A DNA stretch of 64,000 nt from Alphaproteobacteria bacterium (GTDB taxonomy: Bacteria > Pseudomonadota > Alphaproteobacteria > Rhodobacterales > Rhodobacteraceae): contig JAUHZO010000010.1 of the NCBI GenBank assembly GCA_030425925.1, forward strand, positions 115,513 to 179,512, given 5' to 3'. The position numbers were made by a program, and so were the translations under genes. The notes under the pieces were generated by a model. That model worked only from the letters and a program-made list of their open reading frames with translations. It made no database searches and had not been told where the DNA came from. Below are positions 17,245 through 25,409 of the stretch, piece after piece. Each line of letters begins with the position of its first letter. The first letter of the stretch is position 1.

Positions 17245-17409
17245 ATGACCAGCCTTGTCACCACCCTGCGTACCCGCCTTGCCCGCCACGCCGCCTATGC
17301 CCGCACCGTGCGCGAATTGCGCGCGCTGCCGCTGGACGTGGCGCTGGACCTCGACATCTGCCGCGAAGACGCGCCGTCGATCGCTGCGCGCGCCGTCTAC
17401 GGGCGCTGA
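17245..17409 (+). CDS. DUF1127-like small protein
   Basis: A 54-residue protein starting at ATG 17245 after CACAGGAGAGCCGC. The pattern ARTVRELRALPLDVALDLDI resembles the DUF1127 (YjiS-like) small arginine-rich proteins that are frequent in alphaproteobacteria, some of which have been tied to RNA turnover and phosphate or carbon metabolism. Its end overlaps the end of the convergent alpha/beta hydrolase gene by 13 bases. No partner gene is adjacent. Confidence 0.65.
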   Translation: MTSLVTTLRTRLARHAAYARTVRELRALPLDVALDLDICREDAPSIAARAVYGR

Positions 17410-18182
17410 AGGAAGCCGTCGATCAGATCGAGATAGGGCGGCGTGCCGAAGAGATCGGCATGGCCTGCCCCCTCGATCCGGCGAAAGGTCGCGTTGGCCA
17501 GCCTGCCGGACAGGCGTTCGCCTTGCGCGACCGGGATCAGCGCATCCTCTGTGCCGTGCAGGATCAGCACCGGGGCCGTGACCGCCGCTGCCTCGGACGC
17601 GCTGTCCCAATGGTCGAGAAAGGGCAGCCAGCAGGCCGGCAGCCACGACGCCGCCGCCAGCAGATCGCACAGCCGGTCATACGGCGCGGCCAGCAGAACG
17701 CCCTCCACATCGCGCCGCGCGGCCACATGCATCGCCACCCCGGTGCCCAGGGAATAGCCCTGCAGATAGACCGGGCCCGGCGGCACCAGCCCGGGCAGCG
17801 CATCAACCACGGCCAGCGCGTCACGCTTGAGCACCGCCTCGGATGGCCGCCCCGGCGTGCCGCCCCCGCCGCGATAGGTCATGGCAACGACACTGCGGCC
17901 CTTGTCGCGGTGATGGTCCAGCATCGCGCGAAACAACTCCAGCGCGCCGACATTGCCCATGAAATAGACCACCACCGGCGCACCGGGCGGGCCGTCCAGC
18001 ACCTGCACGGGCAAGGGATCGGCCCCCGCCACCGCAACCTCCACGAGGCGGTAGCCCTGACCGTCAAAGCCGCGCTGGTCGAACGGATAAAGAAAGCGCG
18101 GGGCAACCCAGATCATTGCCACGGCATAGAAAAGGTACAGACAGGCCGCCGCCGCCAGCACGATGCCCGTCAGGCGCGCCAT
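17397..18182 (-). CDS. Membrane-anchored alpha/beta hydrolase
   Basis: 261 residues. An uncleaved N-terminal hydrophobic helix (LTGIVLAAAACLYLFYAVAMIWVA in 4-27) probably anchors it to the inner membrane. The hydrolase core has YFMGNVGALE, the nucleophile elbow GYSLG (Ser144), Asp in LHGTEDALIP (about 207) and His in GAGHADLF (about 241), a complete triad. It resembles the YqiK/Bem46-like serine hydrolases of unknown substrate. Its ATG overlaps the coaD stop by one base, so the two are coupled. Confidence 0.8.
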   Translation of the reverse strand: MARLTGIVLAAAACLYLFYAVAMIWVAPRFLYPFDQRGFDGQGYRLVEVAVAGADPLPVQVLDGPPGAPVVVYFMGNVGALELFRAMLDHHRDKGRSVVAMTYRGGGGTPGRPSEAVLKRDALAVVDALPGLVPPGPVYLQGYSLGTGVAMHVAARRDVEGVLLAAPYDRLCDLLAAASWLPACWLPFLDHWDSASEAAAVTAPVLILHGTEDALIPVAQGERLSGRLANATFRRIEGAGHADLFGTPPYLDLIDGFLQRP

Positions 18183-18673
18183 CAGCCGAACCGCGTCTTC
18201 AGCGCCGCATGCACCGGCGGTGTGACGAATTTCGACACGTCCCCGCCCAGCCGGGCGATTTCCTTGACCAGCTTCGAGGCAATTGCCTGATGCCGCGCCT
18301 CGGCCATCAGGAACACGGTCTCGATGCTGTCATCCAGCGCGCGGTTCATGCCGACCATCTGGAATTCATACTCGAAGTCCGCCACCGCGCGCAGCCCGCG
18401 GATGATGGTTTCCGCCCCCACGTCGCGGGCGCAATCGATCAGCAGGTTTTCGAACGGGTGTGCGACGATCTCGGTCCCGGTCTGCTCGGACAGCGACACG
18501 CATTCCGACTCGATCATCGCCACGCGTTCTTCCAGCGAGAACAAGGGCCCCTTGTCGCGGTTGATCGCAACCCCGATCACAAGCCGGTCCACCAGACGCG
18601 CCGCGCGGCGGATGATGTCGATATGCCCGTGCGTGATCGGGTCGAACGTGCCGGGATAGAGCCCGATGCGCAT
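18182..18673 (-). CDS. coaD: Phosphopantetheine adenylyltransferase
   Basis: CoaD transfers AMP from ATP to 4'-phosphopantetheine in coenzyme A synthesis. The ATG at 18671-18673 gives MRIGLYPGTFDPITHGHIDI, the canonical start with the (T/H)xGH motif at 14-17. An in-frame ATG 13 codons upstream adds no family sequence. The 163-residue protein also has the ISSS-loop equivalent and RGLRAVADFEYEFQM and GGDVSKFVTPPV. It overlaps the downstream hydrolase gene as TGATG. Confidence 0.95.
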   Translation of the reverse strand: MRIGLYPGTFDPITHGHIDIIRRAARLVDRLVIGVAINRDKGPLFSLEERVAMIESECVSLSEQTGTEIVAHPFENLLIDCARDVGAETIIRGLRAVADFEYEFQMVGMNRALDDSIETVFLMAEARHQAIASKLVKEIARLGGDVSKFVTPPVHAALKTRFG

Positions 18674-18760
18674 GGTTGCATCCTTTCCGTAAACTCGGTG
18701 GGCACGCAACAATAGTGCGCCAAGGATTGCAAGCGGGTTTTCAGGACAGCGGCTGTGCCG

Positions 18761-19195
18761 TCAGTGCCCCATGATCATCCCTTCCAGCGCGTCCTTCTCC
18801 ATCGCCAGTTCCGACAGCCGCGCCTTGACCACATCGCCCAGCGTGATCAGGCCGACCATGCGGCCGTCCTCGACCACCGGCATGTGGCGGAACCGGCCTT
18901 CGGTCATCCTGGCCAGAACATCGTCTGCCGTGTCCGACCGGATGCAGGTGACCAGCTTGCGCGTCATGTAGGCGTCCACCGGGTCCGACAGGCAGCCCGC
19001 GCCATGCGCCGCCAGTTCGCGCACGATGTCGCGTTCCGACAGGATTCCCTCGGCCGTCACCCCGTCGGACGAGACAACAACCGTGCCGATCCGCTTTTCG
19101 GCGAGGATCTTGGCCACCTCGGTGACCAGCGTGCCGGGTTTGACCGTCACGACGCCTTCTGTGCCCTTGCTCTTCAGGATCTGCGTCACTTGCAT
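18761..19195 (-). CDS. CBS-domain protein
   Basis: 144 residues made of two CBS motifs: TVKPGTLVTEVAKILAEKRIGTVVVSSDGVTAEGILSERDIVREL and VTCIRSDTADDVLARMTEGRFRHMPVVEDGRMVGLITLGDVVKAR. Paired CBS domains bind adenine nucleotides and usually act as energy or ligand sensors; stand-alone forms regulate partner proteins that are rarely known. The ATG at 19193-19195 follows GGGGAGGACCCGC. It sits between coaD and a LysR gene, all on the minus strand, with separate spacers. Confidence 0.85.
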   Translation of the reverse strand: MQVTQILKSKGTEGVVTVKPGTLVTEVAKILAEKRIGTVVVSSDGVTAEGILSERDIVRELAAHGAGCLSDPVDAYMTRKLVTCIRSDTADDVLARMTEGRFRHMPVVEDGRMVGLITLGDVVKARLSELAMEKDALEGMIMGH

Positions 19196-19273
19196 GCGGG
19201 TCCTCCCCTGTAACGTACCCATGACAGAACCAGCGTCCGCTTGTAACGGCTTTGTGTCAAGAAAAGCCTGCGC

Positions 19274-20176
19274 TCAGGACGCGACCTCGTCTTCCAGCCG
19301 CGCCAGTTCGCTGCGCATCCCCTCGGCCAGCGCCTCGGCAAAGCGGTTCATCCGTTCCAGCCGGCGGTCATCGGCGTGGCGCACCAGGTAGAAGCTGCGG
19401 GTCAGGCTGACCTGGTCATGCAGCACGCGGCGCAGGCGGGGGCCGAAGGGCAGCGCGAAATCGTGCACGATGCCGATGCCCGCGCCGTGGCGCAGCCAGT
19501 TGAACTGCACGGAAACCGAATTGGAACAAAGGCTTGGCTCTGGCACACCCAGCTCGGCCAGGTAATCGAGTTCCTTGTCGAAGATCATGTCGGGGATGTA
19601 GCCGATGATGCGGTGGCCCTTGAGATCGGCCAGGCTTTCGATCTCGGGATGGCCGCGCAGGTAGCTGCGCGCGGCGGCGAGGTGCAGTTTGTAGTCCGTC
19701 ACCTTCTGCACCATCAGCCGCCCGGCGGTGGGCGGGCTGACGGCGATGGCCATGTCGGCCTCGCGCCGCGACAGGTTCACCACGCGCGGCAGGGCGACGA
19801 TCTGCACCTCCAGATCCGGGTTCGCGTCGGAAATCGCGGCGCAGACCTGCGGCAGCAGGAAATTTGCGCAGCCATCCGGCGCGCCGATGCGGATCTGGCC
19901 CGACAGCCCCTCGGACTGGCCTTGCACCGCCTCTCCGGCCAGGCTCATCGCCTGCTCTGCCGCCTCGGCATGCGGCAAGAGCCGCGCGCCGGTATCGGTC
20001 AACGCGTAGCCTTGCGGGCTTTTGGCGAACAGCGTCTGCCCCAGCGCCTGTTCCAGCCGTGCAATGCGGCGGCCCACCGTGGCGGCATCCATCTTCAGCC
20101 CCCGCCCCGCGCCCGACAGGGTTTCCTCGCGCGCCACGGCAAGGTACACTCTCAGATCGTCCCAGCTTGCATTCAT
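19274..20176 (-). CDS. LysR-family regulator divergent from mmsA
   Basis: About 300 residues. The N-terminal winged helix is MNASWDDLRVYLAVAREETLSGAGRGLKMDAATVGRRIARLEQALGQTLF, and a periplasmic-binding-like effector domain starts at about residue 90 (GQIRIGAPDGCANFLLPQ). I chose the internal ATG (20174-20176) because LysR proteins typically begin just before WDDLR; an ATG 12 codons upstream is also possible. It is divergent from mmsA with a 93-bp spacer, so it probably controls the valine/propionate semialdehyde step. Confidence 0.88.
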   Translation of the reverse strand: MNASWDDLRVYLAVAREETLSGAGRGLKMDAATVGRRIARLEQALGQTLFAKSPQGYALTDTGARLLPHAEAAEQAMSLAGEAVQGQSEGLSGQIRIGAPDGCANFLLPQVCAAISDANPDLEVQIVALPRVVNLSRREADMAIAVSPPTAGRLMVQKVTDYKLHLAAARSYLRGHPEIESLADLKGHRIIGYIPDMIFDKELDYLAELGVPEPSLCSNSVSVQFNWLRHGAGIGIVHDFALPFGPRLRRVLHDQVSLTRSFYLVRHADDRRLERMNRFAEALAEGMRSELARLEDEVAS

Positions 20177-20217
20177 CCTGCACCCCCGCAAAACCTTTTT
20201 GCCGGATTTCATCTGTT

Positions 20218-20239
20218 ATAGGCATTTTTGCAAGACTAT
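20218..20239. promoter_or_regulatory. Candidate LysR operator in the lysR-mmsA spacer
   Basis: ATAG (20218-20221) and CTAT (20236-20239) flank an AT-rich core GCATTTTTGC in the otherwise GC-rich divergent spacer. The dyad and position fit a LysR-type binding site; this is inferred. Confidence 0.3.
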
Positions 20240-20269
20240 GCTTTGTGCCAGCAGCTGAGGAGGAGCCCC

Positions 20270-21769
20270 ATGCAAGAACTGTCCCATTACATCAACGGTG
20301 CCCGCGTCGCCGGAACGTCCGGTCGCTTTGCCGATGTCATGAACCCCGCCACGGGCGAGGTGCAGGCCACGGTGCCGCTGGCCAGTGTCGAAGAGGTCAA
20401 CGAAGCGGTTGCCAAGGCCGCCGAGGCGCAGGTCGCATGGGGGGCCACCAACCCGCAGCGCCGCGCGCGGGTGATGATGAAGTTCGGCGCGCTGATCAAC
20501 GAGAACATGGATACGCTGGCCGAGCTGGTCAGCCGCGAGCACGGCAAGACCCTGCCCGACGGGCGCGGCGACGTGCAGCGCGGGCTGGAGGTGGTGGAGG
20601 TCTGCATGGGCGCGCCGTCGCTTCTGAAGGGCGAGTACACCGACAATGGCGGCCCGGGGATCGACCTGTATTCGATGCGCCAGCCTTTGGGCGTGGTGGC
20701 GGGCATCACGCCGTTCAACTTCCCCGCCATGATCCCGCTGTGGAAGATGGCCCCGGCGCTGTCCTGCGGCAATGCCATGGTGCTCAAGCCGTCCGAGCGC
20801 TGCCCGTCGACCGCGCTGATGCTGGCAGAGCTGCTGAAAGAGGCGGGCCTGCCCGATGGCGTGCTGCAGGTGGTCAATGGCGACAAGGAAGCGGTGGACG
20901 CGCTTCTGGACAATGACACCGTGCAGGCGGTGGGCTTCGTCGGCTCCACCCCCATCGCGCAGTACATCTATTCCCGCGCCACCGCGAACGGCAAGCGCGC
21001 GCAGTGCTTTGGCGGGGCCAAGAACCACATGATCATCATGCCCGACGCGGACATGGACAAGGCCGCCGACGCGCTGGTGGGCGCAGGCTTTGGCGCGGCG
21101 GGCGAGCGCTGCATGGCGATCTCGGTCGCAGTGCCCGTGGGGCAAGAGACCGCCGACGCGCTGGTGGACCGCCTTGTACCGCGGATCGAAAAGCTGAAGG
21201 TCGGGCCCTATACCGGCGGCGAGGACGTGGATTACGGCCCTGTCATCACCAAGGCATCGGAGACGCGCATTCGCGGCCTGATCGACAGCGGCGTCGCGCA
21301 GGGTGCGAAGCTGGTTGTCGACGGGCGGGATTTCAAGCTGCAGGGCTATGAGAACGGCTTTTTCATCGGTCCGTCGCTGTTCGACCACGTCACACCCGAG
21401 ATGGACATCTACAAGGAGGAAATCTTTGGCCCCGTCCTGAGCCAGGTGCGCACCGACAGCTACGAAGAGGCGCTGAAGCTGACCATGGACAATCCCTATG
21501 GCAACGGCACCGCGATCTTCAGCGCCGATGGCGACACCGCGCGCGACTTTGCGCACCGGGTGAACGTGGGCATGGTGGGCATCAACTTCCCGATCCCGGT
21601 GCCGCTGAGCTACCACACCTTCGGCGGCTGGAAGAAATCGGCCTTTGGCGATCTCAACCAGTACGGCCCCGACGCCTTCCGCTTCTACACCCGGACCAAG
21701 ACCGTCACCGCGCGCTGGTTCTCGGGCATCAAGGAAGGCGGCGAGTTCGCCTTCAAGCAGATGGACTGA
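20270..21769 (+). CDS. mmsA: Methylmalonate-semialdehyde dehydrogenase (CoA-acylating)
   Basis: Oxidises methylmalonate/malonate semialdehyde to propionyl-/acetyl-CoA, the last specific step of valine breakdown. The ATG at 20270 follows GAGGAGGAGCCCC. The 499-residue protein has the MmsA-typical PQLGVVAGITPFNFP region (QPLGVVAGITPFNFPAMIPLWKM, 138-160), catalytic Cys281 in AAGERCMAIS, and EEIFGPVL, ending in FSGIKEGGEFAFKQMD. All aldehyde dehydrogenase motifs are present. The hydrolase/dehydrogenase fusion that supplies its substrate is 3.6 kb downstream on the same strand. Confidence 0.94.
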   Translation: MQELSHYINGARVAGTSGRFADVMNPATGEVQATVPLASVEEVNEAVAKAAEAQVAWGATNPQRRARVMMKFGALINENMDTLAELVSREHGKTLPDGRGDVQRGLEVVEVCMGAPSLLKGEYTDNGGPGIDLYSMRQPLGVVAGITPFNFPAMIPLWKMAPALSCGNAMVLKPSERCPSTALMLAELLKEAGLPDGVLQVVNGDKEAVDALLDNDTVQAVGFVGSTPIAQYIYSRATANGKRAQCFGGAKNHMIIMPDADMDKAADALVGAGFGAAGERCMAISVAVPVGQETADALVDRLVPRIEKLKVGPYTGGEDVDYGPVITKASETRIRGLIDSGVAQGAKLVVDGRDFKLQGYENGFFIGPSLFDHVTPEMDIYKEEIFGPVLSQVRTDSYEEALKLTMDNPYGNGTAIFSADGDTARDFAHRVNVGMVGINFPIPVPLSYHTFGGWKKSAFGDLNQYGPDAFRFYTRTKTVTARWFSGIKEGGEFAFKQMD

Positions 21770-21788
21770 GCGTTCCGCCAGACCGAAC

Positions 21789-21814
21789 GCTCCGGCGGCC
21801 AGCGCCGCCGGAGC
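21789..21814 (+). terminator. Terminator-like stem after mmsA
   Basis: A perfect 11-bp stem GCTCCGGCGGC (21789-21799) with GCCGCCGGAGC (21804-21814) and a 4-base loop lies 20 bases past the mmsA stop. Only a weak AAATTTAT follows rather than a U-run. Confidence 0.55.
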
Positions 21815-22434
21815 GGCAAATTTATCGCAATGGTTGTGAAAACGGACGGCAGACGCAGAATTTGAAGCCTCCGCGCGCGCGGCCTCGGCTAGCCTGATTG
21901 CATGACATCCGCTGTCCCTATTTTCGCGCTTCCTGTGAGGAAATGGCAATTGCGATTCGCGTCAACTTACGTTGACGGCCATGCAGTAAATAAGCGTGGA
22001 CAGTGAAGTGCGCACAAAAGAGGAACAAATCCCGGGAAATGGCGCTTTCCACAGGGATGGTGACGAGGGAAAGCCATTTTCCGGAGGGTTTATTCGCGCG
22101 CCACGCAAGAAGGATTTGCGCGCATGCAAATCCATGTTTGCGCAATTCGGTTCAAGACTGTCGTTGCGTCAGTTTGACAAACCTGTTGCGACTGTCCGGC
22201 ACACGGAAAGATTGTTGTTCGCACCGGCCTGTCTCGCTGCCTTTATAGCAGGCCCCGCCTGGCACCACAGCGTCCGCTTTGGCGGCGCAATACGTTCTAT
22301 GGTTGCGTTGATTTCCCCCACATGAGAGGATCGGTGATCCTTGTACGGGCCATTGTCCGATTGGTCCGTCAGAGAAAACAAACAGCGCATCGCGGTGCCC
22401 TGTCAGGGGCCCGCGCAGGAAAGAGAGCAAAACG
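21815..22434. other. Long intergenic region without convincing gene
   Basis: About 620 bases between the mmsA stem-loop and the next gene, visibly less GC-rich than the surroundings. Short open frames on both strands lack ribosome-binding sites and recognisable sequence. It contains an 18-base palindrome (21960-21977) and an imperfect long inverted repeat (about 22035-22051 and 22069-22084, GGAAATGGC-type arms). It may hold a promoter, an untranslated leader or a small RNA. Confidence 0.4.
21960..21977. promoter_or_regulatory. Palindrome CGTCAAC-TTAC-GTTGACG
   Basis: Perfect 7-bp arms around TTAC inside the gene-free stretch downstream of mmsA. Its symmetry and size fit a dimeric regulator site; no regulator can be assigned from the sequence alone. 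Confidence 0.35.
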
Positions 22435-22890
22435 ATGGCGTACCGGTATTTCGTGAACGTCCCGAGTAGAATTGCTTTGGTCAGGTTTCGCGGCACGTAT
22501 ACCGTCGAGGACGGCCGCGACTGGACGCGGGTCTATTTCGGGTCGGACGAATTCGCGCCGGACAATTCCATTGTCTTCGATCTCAGCGCTGTGACCCGGT
22601 TCGACGCCACGTTTCGCACCGTGTCGGCCATGGTGAACTGGAAAGAGCCGTTCTTCAAACAACTGTCTCCGGACGTGCAGACCGTGCTGGTCGCCCCCAA
22701 CGACGTCGCCTTCGGCATGGCGCGGATGTACCAGCAACTGGCGGCGGACAAGTTCGGCGCACAAATCTCGGTTGTACGCACCGAGGCCGAGGCGCTGGTG
22801 CTGCTCGATCTCGAAGATACCTGCTTTGACGCGCTCGAAGCCGAGGCCGCGGCTTCCACGCCGCCTCCGGCGCGCAGCGCCACGTCCTGA
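22435..22890 (+). CDS. Small protein of unknown function, possible STAS/SpoIIAA-like fold
   Basis: 151 residues, starting at ATG 22435 after GAAAGAGAGCAAAACG. The pattern of strands and helices (FVNVPSRIALVRFRGTYTVEDGRDW, then NSIVFDLSAVTRFDATFR, then QTVLVAPNDVAFGMARMYQQL, then ISVVRTEAEALVLLDL) recalls the SpoIIAA/STAS-like small domain proteins. I cannot name a family. The last 25 residues are low-complexity Ala/Pro/Ser. It is soluble with no signal peptide, 68 bases upstream of a glycosyltransferase on the same strand and possibly cotranscribed with it. Confidence 0.55.
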   Translation: MAYRYFVNVPSRIALVRFRGTYTVEDGRDWTRVYFGSDEFAPDNSIVFDLSAVTRFDATFRTVSAMVNWKEPFFKQLSPDVQTVLVAPNDVAFGMARMYQQLAADKFGAQISVVRTEAEALVLLDLEDTCFDALEAEAAASTPPPARSATS

Positions 22891-22957
22891 GACGGGGGCT
22901 TGCCCCGCGCCCTGCGCCTGCCGATAAGGGCGGCGGGCAGCAAGGACCGGGACCGGC

Positions 22958-24099
22958 ATGAAGACCGCCATCGTCACATCCGACTATTTCGTGATGGGGA
23001 AACCTTCATCAACCGCCATATCGCGCATCTGTTCGGCGGACAGACCTGCATCGTGGCCGGGCGTCACAATGGCGAAGACCCGCTAGGCAAACCGCTGTTC
23101 GTGCGCCGTGCAAAGCTGGGTCCGGCAGACCGGCTGCGCGCGCCCTTTGCCGCGGCCCTGGGCGCGCTGCGTGACGGCACGTCGCGCCAGCCTTTCGGCG
23201 ACAACCGCGCCCGGCTGGTGGAGTTTCTGCACGATCAGGGCGTCGAGGTGATCCTGGCAGAGTTCGGCACCCAGGCACTGGTGGTGGCGCGGCTGGGGAC
23301 CGAACTGGGTCTTCCGGTCTTCACCTACTGGCGCGGGACCGATGCGTCCCGCGCGCTGCGCTCGGCGCAGCGCCGCCGCTCCTACCGGCTCATGATGCCG
23401 CATCTGGCGGGCATGTTCTCGGTCAGCCGGTTCCTGCTGGACAATCTTGCCACCCATGGCGTGACCCATCCCAACGCGCATGTGGTCCCGTCGGGTGTCG
23501 ATGTGCGCCGCTTTGCCCCCGGTCCCAAGCGGCGCGGAAGCTTCCTGGCCGTGGGCCGCATGGTGGAAAAGAAGGCCCCGCAGGTGACCTTGCGTGCCTT
23601 TGCCCGGGCCGCACGGGGGCGCGAGGCGCATCTGACCTTCATCGGCGACGGCCCCCTGCTGGAGTCTTGCCGCAAGCTGGCGCACGAAATGGGGGTGGCC
23701 GGTCAGGTCACCTTTGCCGGCGCCCAACCCCATGACGCCGTGCGCGACGCCCTGACCGGAACCGAGGTCTTTCTGCAGCATTCCGTCACGGCGCGGGACG
23801 GCAATACCGAAGGCCTGCCCACCGCCATTCAGGAGGCGCTGGCCTGTGGCTGCATCACCTTGTCCACCCGCCATGCCGGGATCCCCGAAGCGGTCGAGGA
23901 CGGTGTAAACGGCATGCTGGTCGACGAATGGGACGAAGACGGTTTTGCGTCCCGCATCGCCACCCTGCTGGACATGCCCGACCGCAGCGCCATGAGCGCC
24001 GCCGCGCGCGCCACGGCCGAGGCGCGCTTTGACAATGCGCAGGGGCTGGCGCAGGTGGAACGGATCATCCGCGACACCGTTGCCGCCCCGCGCCGCTGA
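22958..24099 (+). CDS. Group 1 (GT4-like) glycosyltransferase with apparent N-terminal frameshift
   Basis: The main frame encodes a GT-B glycosyltransferase from about 22990 on: RDGETFINRHIAHLFGG, TYWRGTD, VVPSGVDVRRFAPG, FLAVGRMVEKKAP, FIGDGPLL and the EGLPTAIQEALACG motif with the conserved Glu pair. The expected start, MKTAIVTSDYF, is encoded from ATG 22958 but in another frame; the switch falls near 22985-22992 and would need one extra base. In the main frame the only upstream extension (from about 22900) is non-homologous Arg-rich text. So the gene is either truly frameshifted, starts late, or contains a sequence error. Sugar donor and acceptor are unknown; no polysaccharide cluster is present. 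Confidence 0.7.
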
Positions 24100-24175
24100 C
24101 GCGCCGCTTGCATCCTGCCGCGTGGCGGGGCACATTCTGAACAAGCGTTCAATTCACAGCCGGAGGGAGGCCGAC

Positions 24176-25315
24176 TTGGATTTCGCACTTTCCCAGGAAC
24201 AGACCGCGATCTTCGACATGGCGCATGGCTTTGGCCAGGAGCATATCGCGCCCCATGCCCGCACTTGGGAGGCCGAAGGCACCATTCCCAAATCGCTCTG
24301 GCCGCAGATCGCCGAGCTTGGACTGGGCGGCATCTATGTCAGCGAAGAGGCCGGCGGCTCGGGCCTGTCCCGGCTGGACGCCACACTGGTCTTCGAGGCG
24401 CTGTCGATGGCCTGCCCCTCGGTCGCGGCCTTCCTGTCGATCCACAACATGTGCGCGCGGATGATCGACGCCTATGGCTCGGACGATCTGAAGGCGCGCG
24501 TGCTGCCCAGGGCGCTGAGCATGGAGATGGTGCTGTCCTACTGCCTGACCGAGCCGGGCAGCGGCTCGGACGCCGCAGCCCTCAAGACCCGCGCCGAAAG
24601 GACCAACGAAGGCTACCGTCTGACCGGCACCAAGGCGTTCATCTCGGGCGGCGGCTATTCCGACGCCTATGTCGTGATGTGCCGCACCGGCGCGAACGGG
24701 CCCAAGGGAATATCGACCGTGATCGTCGAGGCCGGGGCCGAGGGGCTGTCCTTTGGCGGGCTCGAGGACAAGATGGGCTGGCGCTCGCAACCCACCGCCC
24801 AGGTCCAGTTCGACGCCTGCCTGACGCCGCATGACATGTTGCTGGGCGAAGAGGGCCACGGCTTCCGCTATGCGATGGCCGGGCTCGATGGCGGGCGGCT
24901 GAACATCGCCGCCTGTTCGCTGGGGGCCGCGCAGGCCGGGCTGGATGCCACGCTGGCCTACATGCGCGACCGCCAGGCCTTTGGCCGGCCCATCGACCAG
25001 TTCCAGGCATTGCAGTTCCGCCTTGCGGACATGGAGATCGAGCTGCAGGCCGCGCGCGTCTTCCTGCGTCAGGCCGCCTGGAAGCTGGACACCGGCGCGC
25101 CGGATGCCACCAAGTTCTGCGCAATGGCCAAGAAATTCGTCACCGAAGCGGGCAGCCGCATCGTCGACCAGTGCCTGCAGCTGCACGGCGGCTATGGCTA
25201 TCTTGCCGATTACGGCATCGAAAAACTGGTGCGCGACCTGCGCGTGCACCAGATCCTCGAAGGCACGAACGAGATCATGCGCCTGATCACCGCCCGCCAC
25301 ATGCTGGCCCGCTAG
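24176..25315 (+). CDS. Acyl-CoA dehydrogenase, probably isobutyryl-CoA dehydrogenase
   Basis: 379 residues from a TTG start at 24176, chosen because CGGAGGGAGGCCGAC is an excellent ribosome-binding site and the protein then begins MDFALSQEQTAIFDMAHGF, as in the family. FAD/substrate motifs are YCLTEPGSGSDAAALKT, KAFISGGGYSDAYVVM and QLHGGYGYLADYGIEKLVRDLRVHQILEGTNEI, with catalytic Glu362. It resembles ACAD8-type isobutyryl-CoA dehydrogenases. Its neighbours are 3-hydroxyisobutyryl-CoA hydrolase and 3-hydroxyisobutyrate dehydrogenase, which supports a role in valine degradation. Confidence 0.88.
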   Translation: MDFALSQEQTAIFDMAHGFGQEHIAPHARTWEAEGTIPKSLWPQIAELGLGGIYVSEEAGGSGLSRLDATLVFEALSMACPSVAAFLSIHNMCARMIDAYGSDDLKARVLPRALSMEMVLSYCLTEPGSGSDAAALKTRAERTNEGYRLTGTKAFISGGGYSDAYVVMCRTGANGPKGISTVIVEAGAEGLSFGGLEDKMGWRSQPTAQVQFDACLTPHDMLLGEEGHGFRYAMAGLDGGRLNIAACSLGAAQAGLDATLAYMRDRQAFGRPIDQFQALQFRLADMEIELQAARVFLRQAAWKLDTGAPDATKFCAMAKKFVTEAGSRIVDQCLQLHGGYGYLADYGIEKLVRDLRVHQILEGTNEIMRLITARHMLAR

Positions 25316-25340
25316 GAACCGCCGGTGCCGCCCGCGCCTT

Positions 25341-25363
25341 CCCTCTCCCCTCGGGGGAGAGGG
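25341..25363. repeat. Palindromic intergenic element
   Basis: CCCTCTCCCC (25341-25350) and GGGGAGAGGG (25354-25363) form a perfect 10-bp stem with loop TCG, followed by GTCAGGCTGAGGGGGG. It lies between the acyl-CoA dehydrogenase gene and the fusion gene. Elements of this look are dispersed in many proteobacterial genomes. Confidence 0.5.
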
Positions 25364-25409
25364 TCAGGCTGAGGGGGGAGCACCCGCCGCAAGAACCAAG
25401 GTTTGCCAG

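Noticed and set aside
21918..22145. Short minus-strand frame in the intergenic region after mmsA
   Set aside because: No ribosome-binding site, codon use unlike the neighbours, and no recognisable protein.
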